The position numbers and the translations under genes are program-made. Source: Sipunculus nudus (taxonomy: Eukaryota > Annelida > Sipuncula > Golfingiida > Sipunculidae). Taken from it: a stretch of DNA of 64,000 bases. Each line of letters starts with the position of its first letter. Position 1 is the stretch's first letter. The stretch is from contig CM049314.1 in NCBI GenBank assembly GCA_026874595.1, forward strand, positions 58,514,300 through 58,578,299, written 5' to 3'. Shown piece by piece: positions 11,501 to 23,177 of the stretch. Under the pieces are notes generated by a model. That model did no database searches, was not told where the DNA came from, and was given only the letters and a program-made list of their open reading frames with translations.

Positions 11501-12898
11501 CCTCATACCAGTTTATGTGGCGACAGGTAAAAGGGACTGAAACCAGTACACCGTCAAGTCAATGAAAATGTTGGTATGAATATAGGTTGTCTGGAAACTG
11601 ATATGGCTGCTGCCGTGAGTGCGGCATTGACAAGTATTTCGGAAACACAACCGTAGCTCAGCCCTCCCTACCCACATCTTCTGATACAACACCACCTGAT
11701 ACTGAACATTCTGGTCTGGTTTTTCAACTTATATCACATCTGATCCCTGCTATTTCACAAACTGTAACTGTAGCAGTTACCCAAGACGTTACCAGGGCAC
11801 TCGATCACTACAGTTACAAAATCTTTACACGAAGCTATCGGAGAGCGTATTCTGGCACTGCTGAATGAAAACGATATTGGCTTGAACAGTACAATCACGT
11901 TAATACAAAGAACTTAGCTGTGTTTGTTAGTACATGTGAGAAATAAACTGTCTATATCTATTTATATGTTGAGTATTCGGCTTATATCGCCGATCGCACA
12001 AACGCTGGGTATAGCTGGCATAGCGTCCTAGATTATGACAACGAATACCGTTTCACGCAGTCCGCTTTGGCATTTGAATAGGGTTACGAGCCCACTCACC
12101 CCGCAACTTTGAATTTAAAGCTAAAACAAAGCAATCCATCGGGGCCTCCTAAGCACAAAAAAAAAAAATAAAACACGAGCGAACGAACAGCCCGTTTGCC
12201 GACTGTATAACTTCATTAAATGCAACTTCGGGAACTGTTAATACAGACAAGTTTGTAAAAAACCGGGTTGTAATCGGTCATATCTTCAAACGCACCAAGA
12301 GAACCCCCATCATAAAATCACCACATCTTTCATCTGATCTTAAAGCGAGTGTGTGGTGCACGGAACTGGAACATGACCCTGACAAAATGTTCCTTGTTGA
12401 GGAATTCACAAATGGGTTTCGGGTATTATAGAGCCTCCCGAAACATAAAACAGTTAAAAGTCAATAATTACAAATCGGCTATCGCCCATATAGACAAAGT
12501 TTAAAAACAAATTCGCGATGAATTGGTTGAATGCCGTTATGTCAGTACCTCTACATTAGGATCATTACGAGTGCCTTAGGTAAGGTCAACAAAAGCACGT
12601 TATTGGATATCCATTTATTCCATGACTGTAGTCGTACCTTCGGTCAGGCAGAAAATGACCACGCGACTATCCACGAAAAAGTACGTTATCAATCCGTCGA
12701 CGGATTTTCTGAACATAAATAGGTTAAATTGGAATCCTATCAGCAGGAGTCACTATAAGTGCGCATTGTTTGTTCTTTAATTGTAGGATATATTATATAT
12801 ATATATTATATATATATATTATATATATGTTATATATAATTAAGAATAGTACATACATATATATTACTGGATTTATATAACTCGAACTGTTCGTGTTG

Positions 12899-12981
<83 letters not shown>

Positions 12982-12991
12982 TGATACTTAC
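8546..12991 (-). other. Locus 1 intron between exon 2 and the first microexon
   Basis: No exon recognised. It holds duplicated non-coding DNA, a G run at about 10337-10354 and, from about 10.8 to 12.7 kb, the DIRS-like fragment listed separately; (AT)n and (TA)n(GA)n tracts lie at 12785-12840 and 12903-12979. Confidence 0.6.
10980..12722 (+). pseudogene. Truncated DIRS-like retrotransposon fragment (gag and start of RT)
   Basis: Plus-strand fragments in shifting frames resemble the first part of a DIRS-type element. Near 12191-12238 a Cys-rich motif reads CRLYNFIKCNFGNC, like the CCCH finger of DIRS Gag proteins; it is followed by frame pieces recalling the RT N-terminus, ending near 12680 with VRYQSVDG, the place where DIRS reverse transcriptases have a similar Tyr-Gln-Ser block. 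There are many stops and the sequence ends abruptly at about 12722 without catalytic RT motifs, RNase H or recombinase. The corresponding place in copy B (about 61290) lacks it, so it was inserted after the duplication or lost from the other copy. Family assignment is by motif recall only. Confidence 0.5.
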
Positions 12992-13030
12992 CAGTCGTGG
13001 CTGCCAAAGTCGTGCAGAGAAAACTCGAAC
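12992..13030 (-). CDS. Locus 1 exon 2: 39-nt exon completing the signal peptide
   Basis: Minus-strand exon with acceptor TTACAG and donor GTAAGTAT on its two sides. In the phase-1 frame it encodes SSFLCTTLAATT between two split codons (Cys at the 5' join, Glu at the 3' join with the 8545 microexon). It is nearly identical to the 39-nt exon at 61461-61499 in locus 2 (SSVLCSTLAATT), and the flanking introns are also homologous. The donor side runs within a few bases into a (GA)n(TA)n tract (12903-12979). The signal-peptide cleavage site would fall near the end of this exon. Confidence 0.8.
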
Positions 13031-16000
13031 CTGTAATACAAAAGGACGTAAGGCTTTCACTGAACGGTGTAGAAACAATCAATAGTTTTTACGTATTTCA
13101 TTCATTTAAGTGTGACATAGGCACATTAAATGAATAAACCGGAGGCATCAAACATATTTTCAACCATAACTATCTAGGAGTTCATGATTTCACCTTTGTC
13201 TATTGTTTTTTTTTGTCTGTTGTGCTTTTTGTCTGTTGGCAGGATTATGGGAGACGTTTCCAAGAAATGTTAACATTGGTGGGGTCGAATGAAGGGCCAT
13301 TACCAGGACGGTTGCTTTGTTGATATCATTGAACAATACAGTTTAAAACTTTCACAGACATCTGTCGTCTATAATGAAAAAGTGCTGTGGCAAGTTTGGA
13401 TACGATATCTATAATAATTTTTAATGATATGCAATGTGAAAATGATGTGTCATCTTGTTCTGCTCATAAATGAAAACTGAAGAAGGAGCAACAAAATTCC
13501 ATTCGGTGTTATAGAACTTTAGATATTTTCAGACTATAACAGGTAAATGAAAGATTAGTGGGAAATTCGGAGGCAGGGTTGTTGGGATATAGTGGAAGAT
13601 TCTCGGGGGGGGGGGGGGGGTTGATACGCGGAAATCCGTGACTGTCGTATGTCAGTTAGAAGAAGTCTACTTAAGTTTGCATTCAGCACCCACTATGTCA
13701 CACTCCAGCGACCTATTGCGCTATTTTGGTCCTTAAATCGTAACTACTATCCGGAAAAATGAGTAAACGAGGATGACGAAGTAATGAATCGTGCTGTGCA
13801 TCTAAGCCCTTGATTTATAAACAGACTCTCAACAGAAGTACGGACAGAAGCCCCACCCTGAGACAATGACCCCACATCATCTGCAAAACACCATCTTTTG
13901 ACACAGAGAACTAAAAAAAAACCTTAACAGAAAATCACATTTTCCTTCACTCATCACTTTTATGAAATATTTATACTGGTCATGCAAAATTTGTTTAACT
14001 TTCAGCATTCTGTCTTTTATTATTTAAATTTAACTTTAATCGGCTCTATTCAGAAGCATTTAACTTTGCACTAATATGGGGATCGAGCGGGGTAATGACA
14101 AAATGACAAGACATAATATGATGAATCTGCGAACTTGTTGAAATCGCTATGGTTAAAATAATGCATTTCATTTCCCTGACGGGTGGCATGGACAAAGGGT
14201 ATCTTGCCCCAACTAATAAAAACGTGACTCCCCAGGTCCATGGCCCGAGATTAATCTTGACGAATATATTCTTATACATAACACTACAGCTGTTTTTTTT
14301 AAAATTTATTTGTTATTTAATAATTCGTTCCCATCCAATTCTAAAAAAGTCGTCATTAACATTTACGTCTATGGGTTATTCCTCTTTTTCACATATTACT
14401 CTTCCGCTTTGTTCCCGCTTCGTCTATCTATTATCACATCAGGACTATGTTATCGTAGCCATGTATCCGATGCTGGTAAAAAGGATACCTGCCCATTATG
14501 GACCACCCTAGGTAAATGGCAGCAAACCGGCCCAGCAAACTGCGTTCTTAAGGCCCTGTGTCGGCAGTATGCCATGCGAATATAGAAATATTGAACAGTC
14601 CAGCTTCTGGATAAGTTTCTCTCCGAATGTGTCGCGACAATGGACACCAAATCCTTTCTCGAACAGGTTGTCGTGGTTTTCAGAACCGATGTGCTAATGT
14701 CGTGTATAGCGTTGTCGAATTCTGGCGAGTCCACTTTAACGAAGAACAAATGCGAACAACACAAATCTCGCACGAACCTCGGGCAACATTCAGGGGATTT
14801 TTCGCGAGACAACCGAACTCATTGCGCATATTTTGCGAATAACGAACGTCGCGCGTTTTTCATGCAACATTCGTATATATTCTCACGATATTCTTGCGAC
14901 CGGCGATCCGACCGACACTTGGACAGAATAAATGATTTGAAATGCATTTAAATGCACTGCCTGCATCATTTGTCACCCAGAAGTCGATGACAGGAGATTG
15001 ACCACCAAGCTCTGAAACCTGTCCCGATCTTGGATAAAAAGGAAGCGAGTAACGAAAGTCGAAAGTCGATTGTCTTCCGACCTATTTCAAGGGCTCGCGA
15101 ATGCTTTTCTGAGGAGGTCAGCTGTTCTCAAGAAGTAAGCGAATAGTTCGTCAACAGGTCGAGATATATGTTTGTGATTTCACAATGATTTTGCGAACAT
15201 CACGCACGTCGTGAGTATAAGTTGCGCATATGACAAAGCTTAATAGATATTTCCGAGAGTACATCACGAGCAAATCACAAACGCGGTTGCCAGAAACGCT
15301 CGCAAGAAAATTTTACCTTTTTTTATTCCCGCCGAACTATGATCTCACGAACACATGACGGCGCTTCCGAACCCCTGAGTATGCTTGGAGAACATTTGGA
15401 ACTTAAATTACGAATGTGGACTATCGACTATCTGTAGTCGTTATTAAGCTGGATGTGCGGCTGTTGGCGACTAGTTGGAAACAAAAAAATTGCAAAAAAA
15501 AAAAGCGAGAATTTGCGGCAATTTCAACACGGAATCACACTGAATTCGAACTTACGGATATTGCACGACTGTCGGATGAACCCTCTTCCAAAAAGTTCAC
15601 CTAGAGTTCGCATATATAAGTTGCATGCTATTCACGTTATTTACTTTCGCTGTTTCGCGCCCATGGCATATCTGATTCCCATTTTTTCTCCAACAAATCA
15701 CAATTTACTTTTACGCCAACCCCTCACAATATTGCTTCATTTTTCTCACACTCATTGACTAACGGAAACTAAAGTAAGAAGAGTTCGAGGCATGTGTCGC
15801 ATGAATGTGTTGTTAAAAATTTAGAGCGAAGTGTGAACTAAGCTTTGCAACTCACGCAAGGAAATGGAGAATCACTGTGAACTTTCGCTCGGAGAAATTA
15901 AGGAACCTCCCTTGGATGCCGTTCGAAAAATGTCGCCAACAGTCGCAACTTAGTGAGATAAAGGATTATACGGCTATCACAAGCCCATCAGCAGCTCTTT

Positions 16001-16095
16001 TGCGTCAGTTATCTTGGACAACGCAACAGGGACATGAGCTGTGAGCGTCGTTGCCCTGCTCCCCTAACCTGGTTTAAACACATATATACATTAGC

Positions 16096-16413
16096 ATGAC
16101 CGGAGGCCCCTTCAAACAAAGGTATTACAACCACAAGAAATCATTCACGCACAGGACCCATTCAAACGAAACCGAGCTTGCCAAACACATTTGGACCCTG
16201 AAAGACAAGCAACAATGCTTCACTATCATTTGGTCTATAATCCAGCAGTCAAACACATTTATGACCTCTTCACTTCAGTGCAATCTGTGCTTGACAGAGA
16301 AACTAGCAATCATAAGCTCAAAACAAAAGAACCTTTTGAACAAACGTTCGGAAATTGTTTCCACCTGCCGCCATGGTCAAAGGGCACCCAACCGTGCTAA
16401 AAAGAAATTATAA
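16096..16413 (+). pseudogene. Penelope-like element GIY-YIG endonuclease fragment
   Basis: A 105-codon open frame starts TGGPFKQRYYNHKKSF, continues with an ELAKHIWTLKDK block and a Cys-x2-Cys block (CNLCLTEK), and ends near CRHGQRAPN. This order (GPFKQR, N-H-x3-F, L-x2-HIW-x-LK, C-x2-C, LLNKR-E, CRH) is the C-terminal GIY-YIG endonuclease module of Penelope-like retroelements. The GIY-YIG core itself and the reverse transcriptase are not in the open frame, so it is a 3' remnant lying in intron 1 of locus 1. Confidence 0.75.
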
Positions 16414-17619
16414 AAACCAATATCGCAACTAGTTGAATTTCAGTCACCTAACGAGCGGACGAGGCGAAACCGACGGTCGTGATCCAGATTCATCACATAC
16501 CTTCACATATATATTATATAAATATATATATCCCGGACAATTAACAAACTTTGCCGTTTACTTGATATGAAACAAAATCGTGCAGGGCTAAGCTGTTTGG
16601 CCCTCGGATAAAGAAATTGCACGATCTCACAAAACTGCGGATTTTTTTTTTTAAATTCAGAATACATTATTGTAATCAAGGGTACCTCTAGCTTCTAGTG
16701 TTTTAGAGATTATCAAATGTGTCACCATTATATGGTTCAACATATCATCAAGCGAATAACAACTTTAAAACATTATACTCTGCTGCCTGTTTGCACAGCT
16801 CTCTTTATTTTTTTGACTGACGCACTTGATGTAAGGTTGTATTTTTAATCATTTGCAGTCATTCTACTAGGAAAATTTCAAAAATTGACTGGTATCGCAC
16901 TGAACCGGGTGCATATTTCTGACACGGAAAACAGTCCTAGTCACCTCACCCTTTAATTCTGCTAGCAGTTAGATAAATATACCAACGATCAAACAGGCAT
17001 GATTTTAACATAACCTGCTCAATGGAGTTAATAAAATTAATGATAAATTGACCCTGCTTACGACATCACGTACTCGGGTCGAACTGCCATATGTATTCTT
17101 TACTTGTGCCCTGAAGTGCCACTCGACCTAGATTCGACAATAGAGCAGCTATATATCTCACCCTGTGTTATTTTTAGAAAAGGCAGGTGTGGACTTTAGG
17201 TAATTTTCCCAAAAGTAGTCAATGTTAGGACACTGGTTGGCACGTGAGGGGGGACCCTTTTTCAGAGGGTTTAAGGAGATTAGTGTTCGTAAAGAGTGTC
17301 ATTTTCACTGAAATTTAATCAGGGGTGGGTCAAAGTTTCACAAAGTATACTTAAGAAAGGGTGTTCCTTGACACATGATATTTTTTATTTTTTGAAGTTA
17401 GACCCATTGCCTGGGGGGAGGGAGGTTGGGGGTTGGACTTCTTATTGAATGCGGATGAAGGGAACTATACGATAAGAATAATTCTTTTCTGTTTTTTTTT
17501 CTTTTGTTAATATTTTTGTTGTTGATAGAGGTAAACGCCTACGTTTATGAACTTAACTCGAAGTGTATGTACATCTGCGGAATTCTATTCGTATAAGGTA
17601 ACAGGGCAGTGTCGCAAGC

Positions 17620-17920
17620 TCCCTTTCATTTTTTGATCCTATCTCAACCAGGCCCAGGGAATACTGCACCTGCTGGCTCTGGGTGTGTAATCGTCCCCGT
17701 TGCTGAGTCGTACCCCGAGGAACCCCCAAAACATGCACTCGTTTGTGAATGAAACACGGCCGTTTGGCAGGGCCTTCCCAATTAACTTGCACAGCCCTAA
17801 CCCTCGGTTGAGCCAACCGTGAAAAATCTCCCCGCCTCGGTTGAGATTCGAACCTATTATTTCCCGGCGTTGAGTCATGAGCTCTGCACCTGAGAAAGAG
17901 AAGCCGGTGTTTCTGAGTTT
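17620..17920 (-). repeat. tRNA-derived SINE, copy 1
   Basis: On the minus strand: a tRNA-like head with a B-box (GGTTCGAATCTCAACC, near 17851-17836), then AGATTTTTCACGGTTGG and a body with CGGCCGTGTTTCATTCACA. The same body follows tRNA-like heads at 43.63 kb and 48.57 kb, defining one SINE family. Confidence 0.75.
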
Positions 17921-18460
17921 ATTTACAAGCGGTAAGAAACAACCCAGGGGACATGACCTCTCTTTAAGACATTAGAGCCAATCAAAATTCCGCTTTTTTC
18001 TCTTTAAGTTCTGGCGGATTTCAACCTTGCCCAAAGGTGCATAAAAGCGAACCTTAATCATTCACCTAGATTATCTGCTATCATCTGCAGTAGGTTGGCA
18101 TCCATTTGTGATTAATATCTTTTTGATGGCAATTTTTTTCTGGGTGCTGAGTTATACAATTTTCTAGTGTAAATTTCGCCAGGTAATAAGGTTTGTCAGT
18201 TACGATTTCCTAGGTAAGTCTTCAAACTACTGGCCATGTATGTTTCACCGTTACATGAGGTGATTTTGTTTCTGGTAAAAGGCGTCTAGACAATATACTT
18301 ACGAGCATTAGGTTGTACAAGGTTGTACATTTGGCCAGCCTCAAATTATAGGACTTTTGTTTATATTAAATTTAGTAGAAACGTTAAACAAGAGCCCTTC
18401 TCGAAAAGTACTTGTTCCTCCGACTTTAAAATAAACAGGGTATTTTAAGAGGAAACTTAC

Positions 18461-18497
18461 AAAGGACAGCGAACAGCATCCCTGAACCGGTGGTCAT
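18461..18497 (-). CDS. Locus 1 exon 1: start codon and first half of signal peptide
   Basis: On the minus strand ATG lies at 18497-18495 and opens MTTGSGMLFAVL plus one base, followed by a strong donor (GTAAGT, 18460-18455). Joined to the 39-nt exon at 13030 the frame continues with Cys then SSFLCTTLAATT, giving a compact hydrophobic core followed by small residues, as expected of a eukaryotic signal peptide. The start is chosen because it is the first ATG upstream of the donor in the frame that fits both the hydrophobic stretch and the phase-1 chain. The matching exon of the paralog should lie beyond 64000. The separation from exon 2 (5.4 kb) is the main uncertainty. Confidence 0.65.
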
Positions 18498-18544
18498 CTT
18501 TACAGCGTAATCGTTGTCAGGCGGTCTGCTGCCTCGCACCGTGT

Positions 18545-18562
18545 ATGAGACTTATAAGTGAG
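18545..18562 (-). promoter_or_regulatory. Candidate TATA element upstream of locus 1 exon 1
   Basis: The minus strand reads CACTTATAAG around 18560-18551, about 55 bases upstream of the exon 1 ATG. A start site 25-30 bases downstream of it would leave a short 5' UTR of about 25-30 bases. Seen as sequence only; promoter function is inferred from position. Confidence 0.3.
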
Positions 18563-18934
18563 AAAACACCCTGCCAGTTCTCACAGTTTGTGTGTCTCAG
18601 ATCGGGAAGGGTGTCATATCATATGGGGCATCTGGAAAAAATTGAGTGCATGTGCTTGTAGTTCATACACACGGTCAAAAGCAAATTTCCCATACCATTT
18701 ATCGCACTGTAGTTTGAGGATTTCGGCAGGGCCACAACAAGTTATATTCACCTGATGCACGGAGCATTGCCGCTTGGTGGATGCATTCCCTCCTGGACTT
18801 TTTGTATACATCATACTTTCCGTTATAACAGCATATCATGATGGTTAAGTAATTTATAATTTGCTCCTAGTGAGAAACAATGATCACTTATTCCCAGAAA
18901 TGTTTGTTGTTTTCTGACAATCTCGGTATATCTA

Positions 18935-19354
18935 TTGGGAGTGACACTACTATATGCAATGGTCTCTAAAGCACCCGATAAATGTGAAGATTTCGTCTTT
19001 TTAATCGCTGTAGGCCATTCTAACAGACCATCCTCAGGTAAACTATCCAACTACCAATGTCCGAACCAACCGAAAATTTTATGTGGTCTTTCATTGCCCA
19101 TCTGCACAAGATCCACTTTTAGAATCAGCTTACAGAAGACAGCAGGCAGGGGCCTGCATGGGTCAACAAGTGAAAAACCAGGGCAAATCAATACTACAGT
19201 ACGGATTGACCTTTTCCAGATCCCGGACAAAACTATAATATTCATTTGGGTTTCCCATGCCTGGTCCCTCTTAAATGTTTCTTGGAAGCCGTTCCAGCAG
19301 TTATTCCATAACCAAACAACCAATAAAACAAAACAAGTGACCCAGGCTTCATGA
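18935..19354 (+). other. Unidentified 139-codon open frame, both strands open
   Basis: The longest frame of this stretch. It contains short hydrophobic and polar runs but no signal peptide, membrane segment or motif that I recognise. The minus strand is also open over 18823-19050 and 19051-19323. The base composition is richer in GC than the surroundings, as in an old transposon or exonised segment. I cannot assign it and regard coding function as unlikely. Confidence 0.2.
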
Positions 19355-19424
19355 CTCTCAGCTGACTAGTAAGACATTGATAAAAGTAATTTTTATCTTC
19401 TGAATCGAAAAATTCTCATTCAAC

Positions 19425-19680
19425 TGGATGTCATGTTAGGTGATTCTAGGTGCAATGGTTACAATTTGTGCTCTGTTAATAGAAGGCTGAAGGTCTCAAC
19501 AATAAAAATTAAAACAAAATGTGTATTTTTTTCTAAATCTAGGTTGCGCAACCAGTCTGCAGACACTGATGAAACACTCCACGATGAATGTGCATGAAAA
19601 GAAACATGGTGATTAATACATTTGTTGTTTAGCAACTGGAGGTTTGTATCAAATTTATCATTTAAGACCAAACCGGAGTA
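19425..19680 (+). repeat. Diverged copy of interspersed repeat family R1
   Basis: Shares the order of blocks seen at 25.6 kb and 45.7 kb: ATGTCATGTTAG, GGTTACAATTTGTG, GAAGGTCTCAACAATA, then GCGCAACCAGTCTGCAG, ACACTCCACGATGAAT and CATGGTGATTAAT. Confidence 0.6.
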
Positions 19681-21289
19681 TAAAAAGGGCCCGCAAGATG
19701 GCGTAGCTGTCAGTCATGCACATTTAAATACCTGTCAAGACACATCGCCCAAAATCATGAAAAAAGTCATCATACTTGACTGCCCTAATTAGGCAAAAGG
19801 CAGTGAGAGCTCTAAAGATGATTTTGAGTAATTGCCCTTTAAAGTGTTTTTAGGTGTCCCATTAAGACCAATATCAGCAGGTACCGAACTTTATATTTTA
19901 TATGTACAATATTTATAGCAGTATTTAACTGGTTACTGGAGGAAGCATTCCAGGCATTTGTCTTTTAAATATTACGAGAACTGTCTTTTGCCTCATAACT
20001 GCAGAAGCGATTATATATTACCTCCCAAAGACAAAAAGCTGTAACTGCACAGTCTTTGATTCTGAATTTGATTAATTACCCTTTCCAAGTGGTTCAAGTG
20101 TCACATCACGTCATTAACACAACAATTTTCCAGACTGACGTTAACATCATCTTAAAACCATGGCAACAAGCTCGCAAAAATGTAATTTTAAGCCAAAACT
20201 TGTAAACAAAATAAGGCATAATAAAAATAAACCACAGATGCACATCTGCATAGGGATTTCTACTTATACAAGTAGATGTCTTTTCCTCTAGGTATTTTGT
20301 TTAAAATATTCTATATTTTCTCTATATTGGTCGACTTATTTTTTTTTATTTTTTTTTTGTAATTGTTCCATCTCTTACATGATCAACCAGAACTTGAAAA
20401 ATGAAGTTGAGCTATATTTTAATAATGACACAAATGTCTATTAATGTTTCCACTCAGACCATTATTTTAATATATTTATGGCACTGAGATCGACCAGAAC
20501 AGTCAACAATTCATTGAGCATTAATAACATTGTTTCAAGAATGAAGATAATATTGATTATAAACATTAGGACATGATTTTGAAAATTTGAACCTAAGACT
20601 GTATTCAGCTACAGGTAAAGTTTGTTTAGAAATTTTTATAAAGGTAAACCATCATGTCCTTTGATGTCTTAAATCTGCTTAACCTGACATCATACTAAGT
20701 TCAGTTTCCTCAACGAGATTGTTTAACGTAAAGATCTTTTAACAAATATTTAAAAATTACTTTATTGGGATATGCCGGAAAAAAATACCACAGCCTGTCT
20801 ACATGTAAAGTTTCATCTTCTCTGGGCTGATGGTCTAACTTTATGCTCGGGTAATGATCCATTTTCTGAGCTTCTGAAGTATTACAACTTGCGTCTTTGC
20901 TTCCTATAGTAACAATTTAGGACAGCTATTTACAGTCAGGTATGCTGAAATTTAGGGAAAAGTCGAATATTTCTTTACGTGAAGCGTGATCTTTGCGTCT
21001 AAACGAAGTGTCCTCTGTTTTGGGATAAATGAGTGTCATTTTCAAAAATACAAGAAATGTGATTAAATATGAAAACATTAAAGTGGTTGTACCTGTCTTC
21101 AGCAGCATTTCAAGATTTTCAGGGATCATTTTTTAGATCATATTTCATAAAAATATACATAGCCATTCCCGAAGTGTGATCCTGTATAAATTTACTAAAT
21201 TTTACTTATATATACTGAAAAATTCCCCCCGTAACTGTATTAGTACATGATAGTTATTTCTTATCCCCATACCCAAGACAATCTAGTGG

Positions 21290-21475
21290 CATTTAAAGTT
21301 TGGATATGCAATATGCTGCCGATCCCATTTTGCCATTTCTGCTCAGTGTACGGATAGACCCATATAGCTGAAATATATGCGTCCAAAGTGACCTGTTAGG
21401 ACGCTGTTTGTCAAGCTGGAACTTCAAAAGTACTGAGAATATTATTTGGACCCTTCTGAATGTAGAGCGAGAACT
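21290..21475 (-). other. Exon-like segment on the minus strand (candidate pseudo-exon)
   Basis: The minus strand reads ATATATTACAG then FSLYIQKGPNNILSTFEVPA, two stops, and in the same frame QVTLDAYISAIWVYPYTEQK. The acceptor-like site and non-random amino-acid composition suggest a decayed exon or two exons split by a very short intron. Family not recognised. Confidence 0.25.
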
Positions 21476-21724
21476 GTAATATATCAATGACAATTAGCAT
21501 TCTGAATTCCATAACAATCAATCTGACTTATATTTGTTTGGTCTTTTGTTTGATGTTTTACTGAATGGATACTTCACTTCCTAGAAGCGTTTCTTTACCC
21601 AGAGAATATAAGTTAATTAACCTAATCCTGGATTTTCCATAGATTACTAACAAGGACTGTCAGCATGTTGACTTTCTGGCTTAATAGTTTCTATCTTCCT
21701 TATATAACCTAAAATGCCTCTCTC

Positions 21725-21797
<73 letters not shown>

Positions 21798-23124
21798 GTG
21801 TCCGTATTTCACCATAGTGTCACGTTTTTCCTACTATATGGTTTCACAATCTATTATGTTTTAATTTGTTATACATCTTTCCTGCAGAGCCATAGAATTC
21901 ATCTGCATGTCGGAGAAAGATCCATCCATCATAGTTTTTCAGAAAGAAATTTGTTTAACAATCACAAACAAATAGCAGTATCTTGATGTCAGTTTAGGGA
22001 ATATATGCTCATCCTTAGGTTAAGAAGAGCAGTAAGTGTTCTTACTGCTATTTACCTTAGGATTTCCTAATGCTTCCTGTGCGAAAAAAGCAGTAAGTGA
22101 AGATACTGCTTTTTACCTCAGTATTGTGGTGTGTAAACGCAAATATGGTGATGTTACTGCCCTCATATCTCGGGATTCCCGAGGGCTAGGACTTAGCAAC
22201 ACATATATCTGATAGCACACATACTGCTATTGGAGATTTGAGCGCTAACTCGTTTTTGCCCAAACATGGACTTCCTGCCTTTTGCCTTAGCACGGCAGTT
22301 GAATTCTAGCCCATTTTCCAGTCTATTTTTTTTCTGACATACGCATTTTAACTCAAGGAATCAAATGTGACCATTAAAATTATCATACGTTATATATTTT
22401 CTTCAATATCTTACGATGTTGCTCACAAGCCGGTGAGCTGTCATGGCCGATCACCCGGCACTCTAAGCTAGGAAAGACTAGATAATTTTAGTTTTATCGA
22501 GCCAATTTCTCTCTCAAGCAAAACGTACACATTATTAATCCATTAAATATTATTATACTCATTTTGAAAGTGATAAAATCAAGAATTTTTTTAGATTTCC
22601 CTAGTTCTAGTGCCGAGGCGGACTGTCAGATTGCATAGGTTTGAAATGGCAGTTGGGAGGTCACGTGACATGAAACCCAAATGTAAACAATAACAGACTG
22701 CACGTGTTTTAGTGGGCGTTGTCTGATCCTGTGCCTTCTAAAAACGCGGTGGAATGAGAGTGGTTGTAATGAAACTCTACGTCCATTAACTAATGTTACT
22801 TATATTTCTGCTCATGAAGCACCTCATCGGGACATATATCTGCTTAATTATTGTTATAAACTCAATTTAAGGATGACTACTGATTTTAAGATCATCAAAA
22901 GTTGGTAGGATGGGATTGTTTTGTATGTTATTTAACAAAGATATTCATGAAATATTTTATTGAAACATAAATACCATAATTTCGTGCATATAGCAAAATA
23001 CTGGAACTTTGGCGCTGCCTCTGTAAATTAAGTATTATTCATATTTTAAAAATTCTCAATAAATAGATTTATTTCCTGTTTCACAGAACAAATTAATAAT
23101 CCTTTGTCGCCACACACATATATA

Positions 23125-23177
<53 letters not shown>

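Larger units (their letters stand above)
8546..15960. repeat. Segmental duplication copy A (paralogous with 55969-63720)
   Basis: Collinear homology with copy B in the same orientation. Anchors: 8640-8930 with 56080-56340; 9660-9740 with 58160-58240; 10560-10760 with 61080-61270; exon 2 and flanks 12990-13080 with 61455-61560; 15120-15320 with 62490-62720; 15460-15600 with 63060-63200. It carries intron sequence of the stalk gene. It contains a DIRS-like fragment absent from copy B and lacks the TIR transposon of copy B. Confidence 0.85.
13031..18460 (-). other. Locus 1 intron 1
   Basis: About 5.4 kb without recognised host exons. It holds the remainder of duplication copy A, a 20-base G run near 13601-13620, a CpG-rich block at 14.6-15.9 kb, a Penelope endonuclease fragment at 16096-16413 and a reverse-oriented SINE at 17.6-17.9 kb. 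Several open frames of 90-120 codons at 14.1-14.95 kb overlap on both strands and show no family resemblance. Confidence 0.55.
1160..18497 (-). other. Locus 1: secreted Thr/Pro-stalk gene with tandem microexon array (3' part off window)
   Basis: Gene-level entry. Reading the minus strand, the visible exons are 18497-18461 (ATG and hydrophobic start), 13030-12992 (39 nt, completes the signal peptide), then 16 microexons from 8545 down to 1160. Every junction is phase 1: each exon leaves one base and the next supplies two. Most microexons encode VAVPETTAAPT, so the product is a secreted protein with a Thr/Pro/Ala stalk of up to about 170 residues, a typical substrate for O-glycosylation. The paralog at 47-61.5 kb ends in three C1q-like domains, so locus 1 probably continues left of base 1 into a similar head; this is inference, and no C1q-type exon is seen in 1-1159. 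What is seen: ATG, splice signals, open frame through all joins. What is not known: which microexons are actually spliced in. Confidence 0.72.

Noticed and set aside
14046-14951. Cluster of 70-120-codon open frames on both strands
   Set aside because: Mutually overlapping, no domain, and the homologous part of copy B is not open. Treated as intron 1.
19680-19710. TATAAAAAGG followed by ATGGCG as a promoter and start
   Set aside because: The ATG is followed at once by GCG TAG, and no open frame or splice donor follows.
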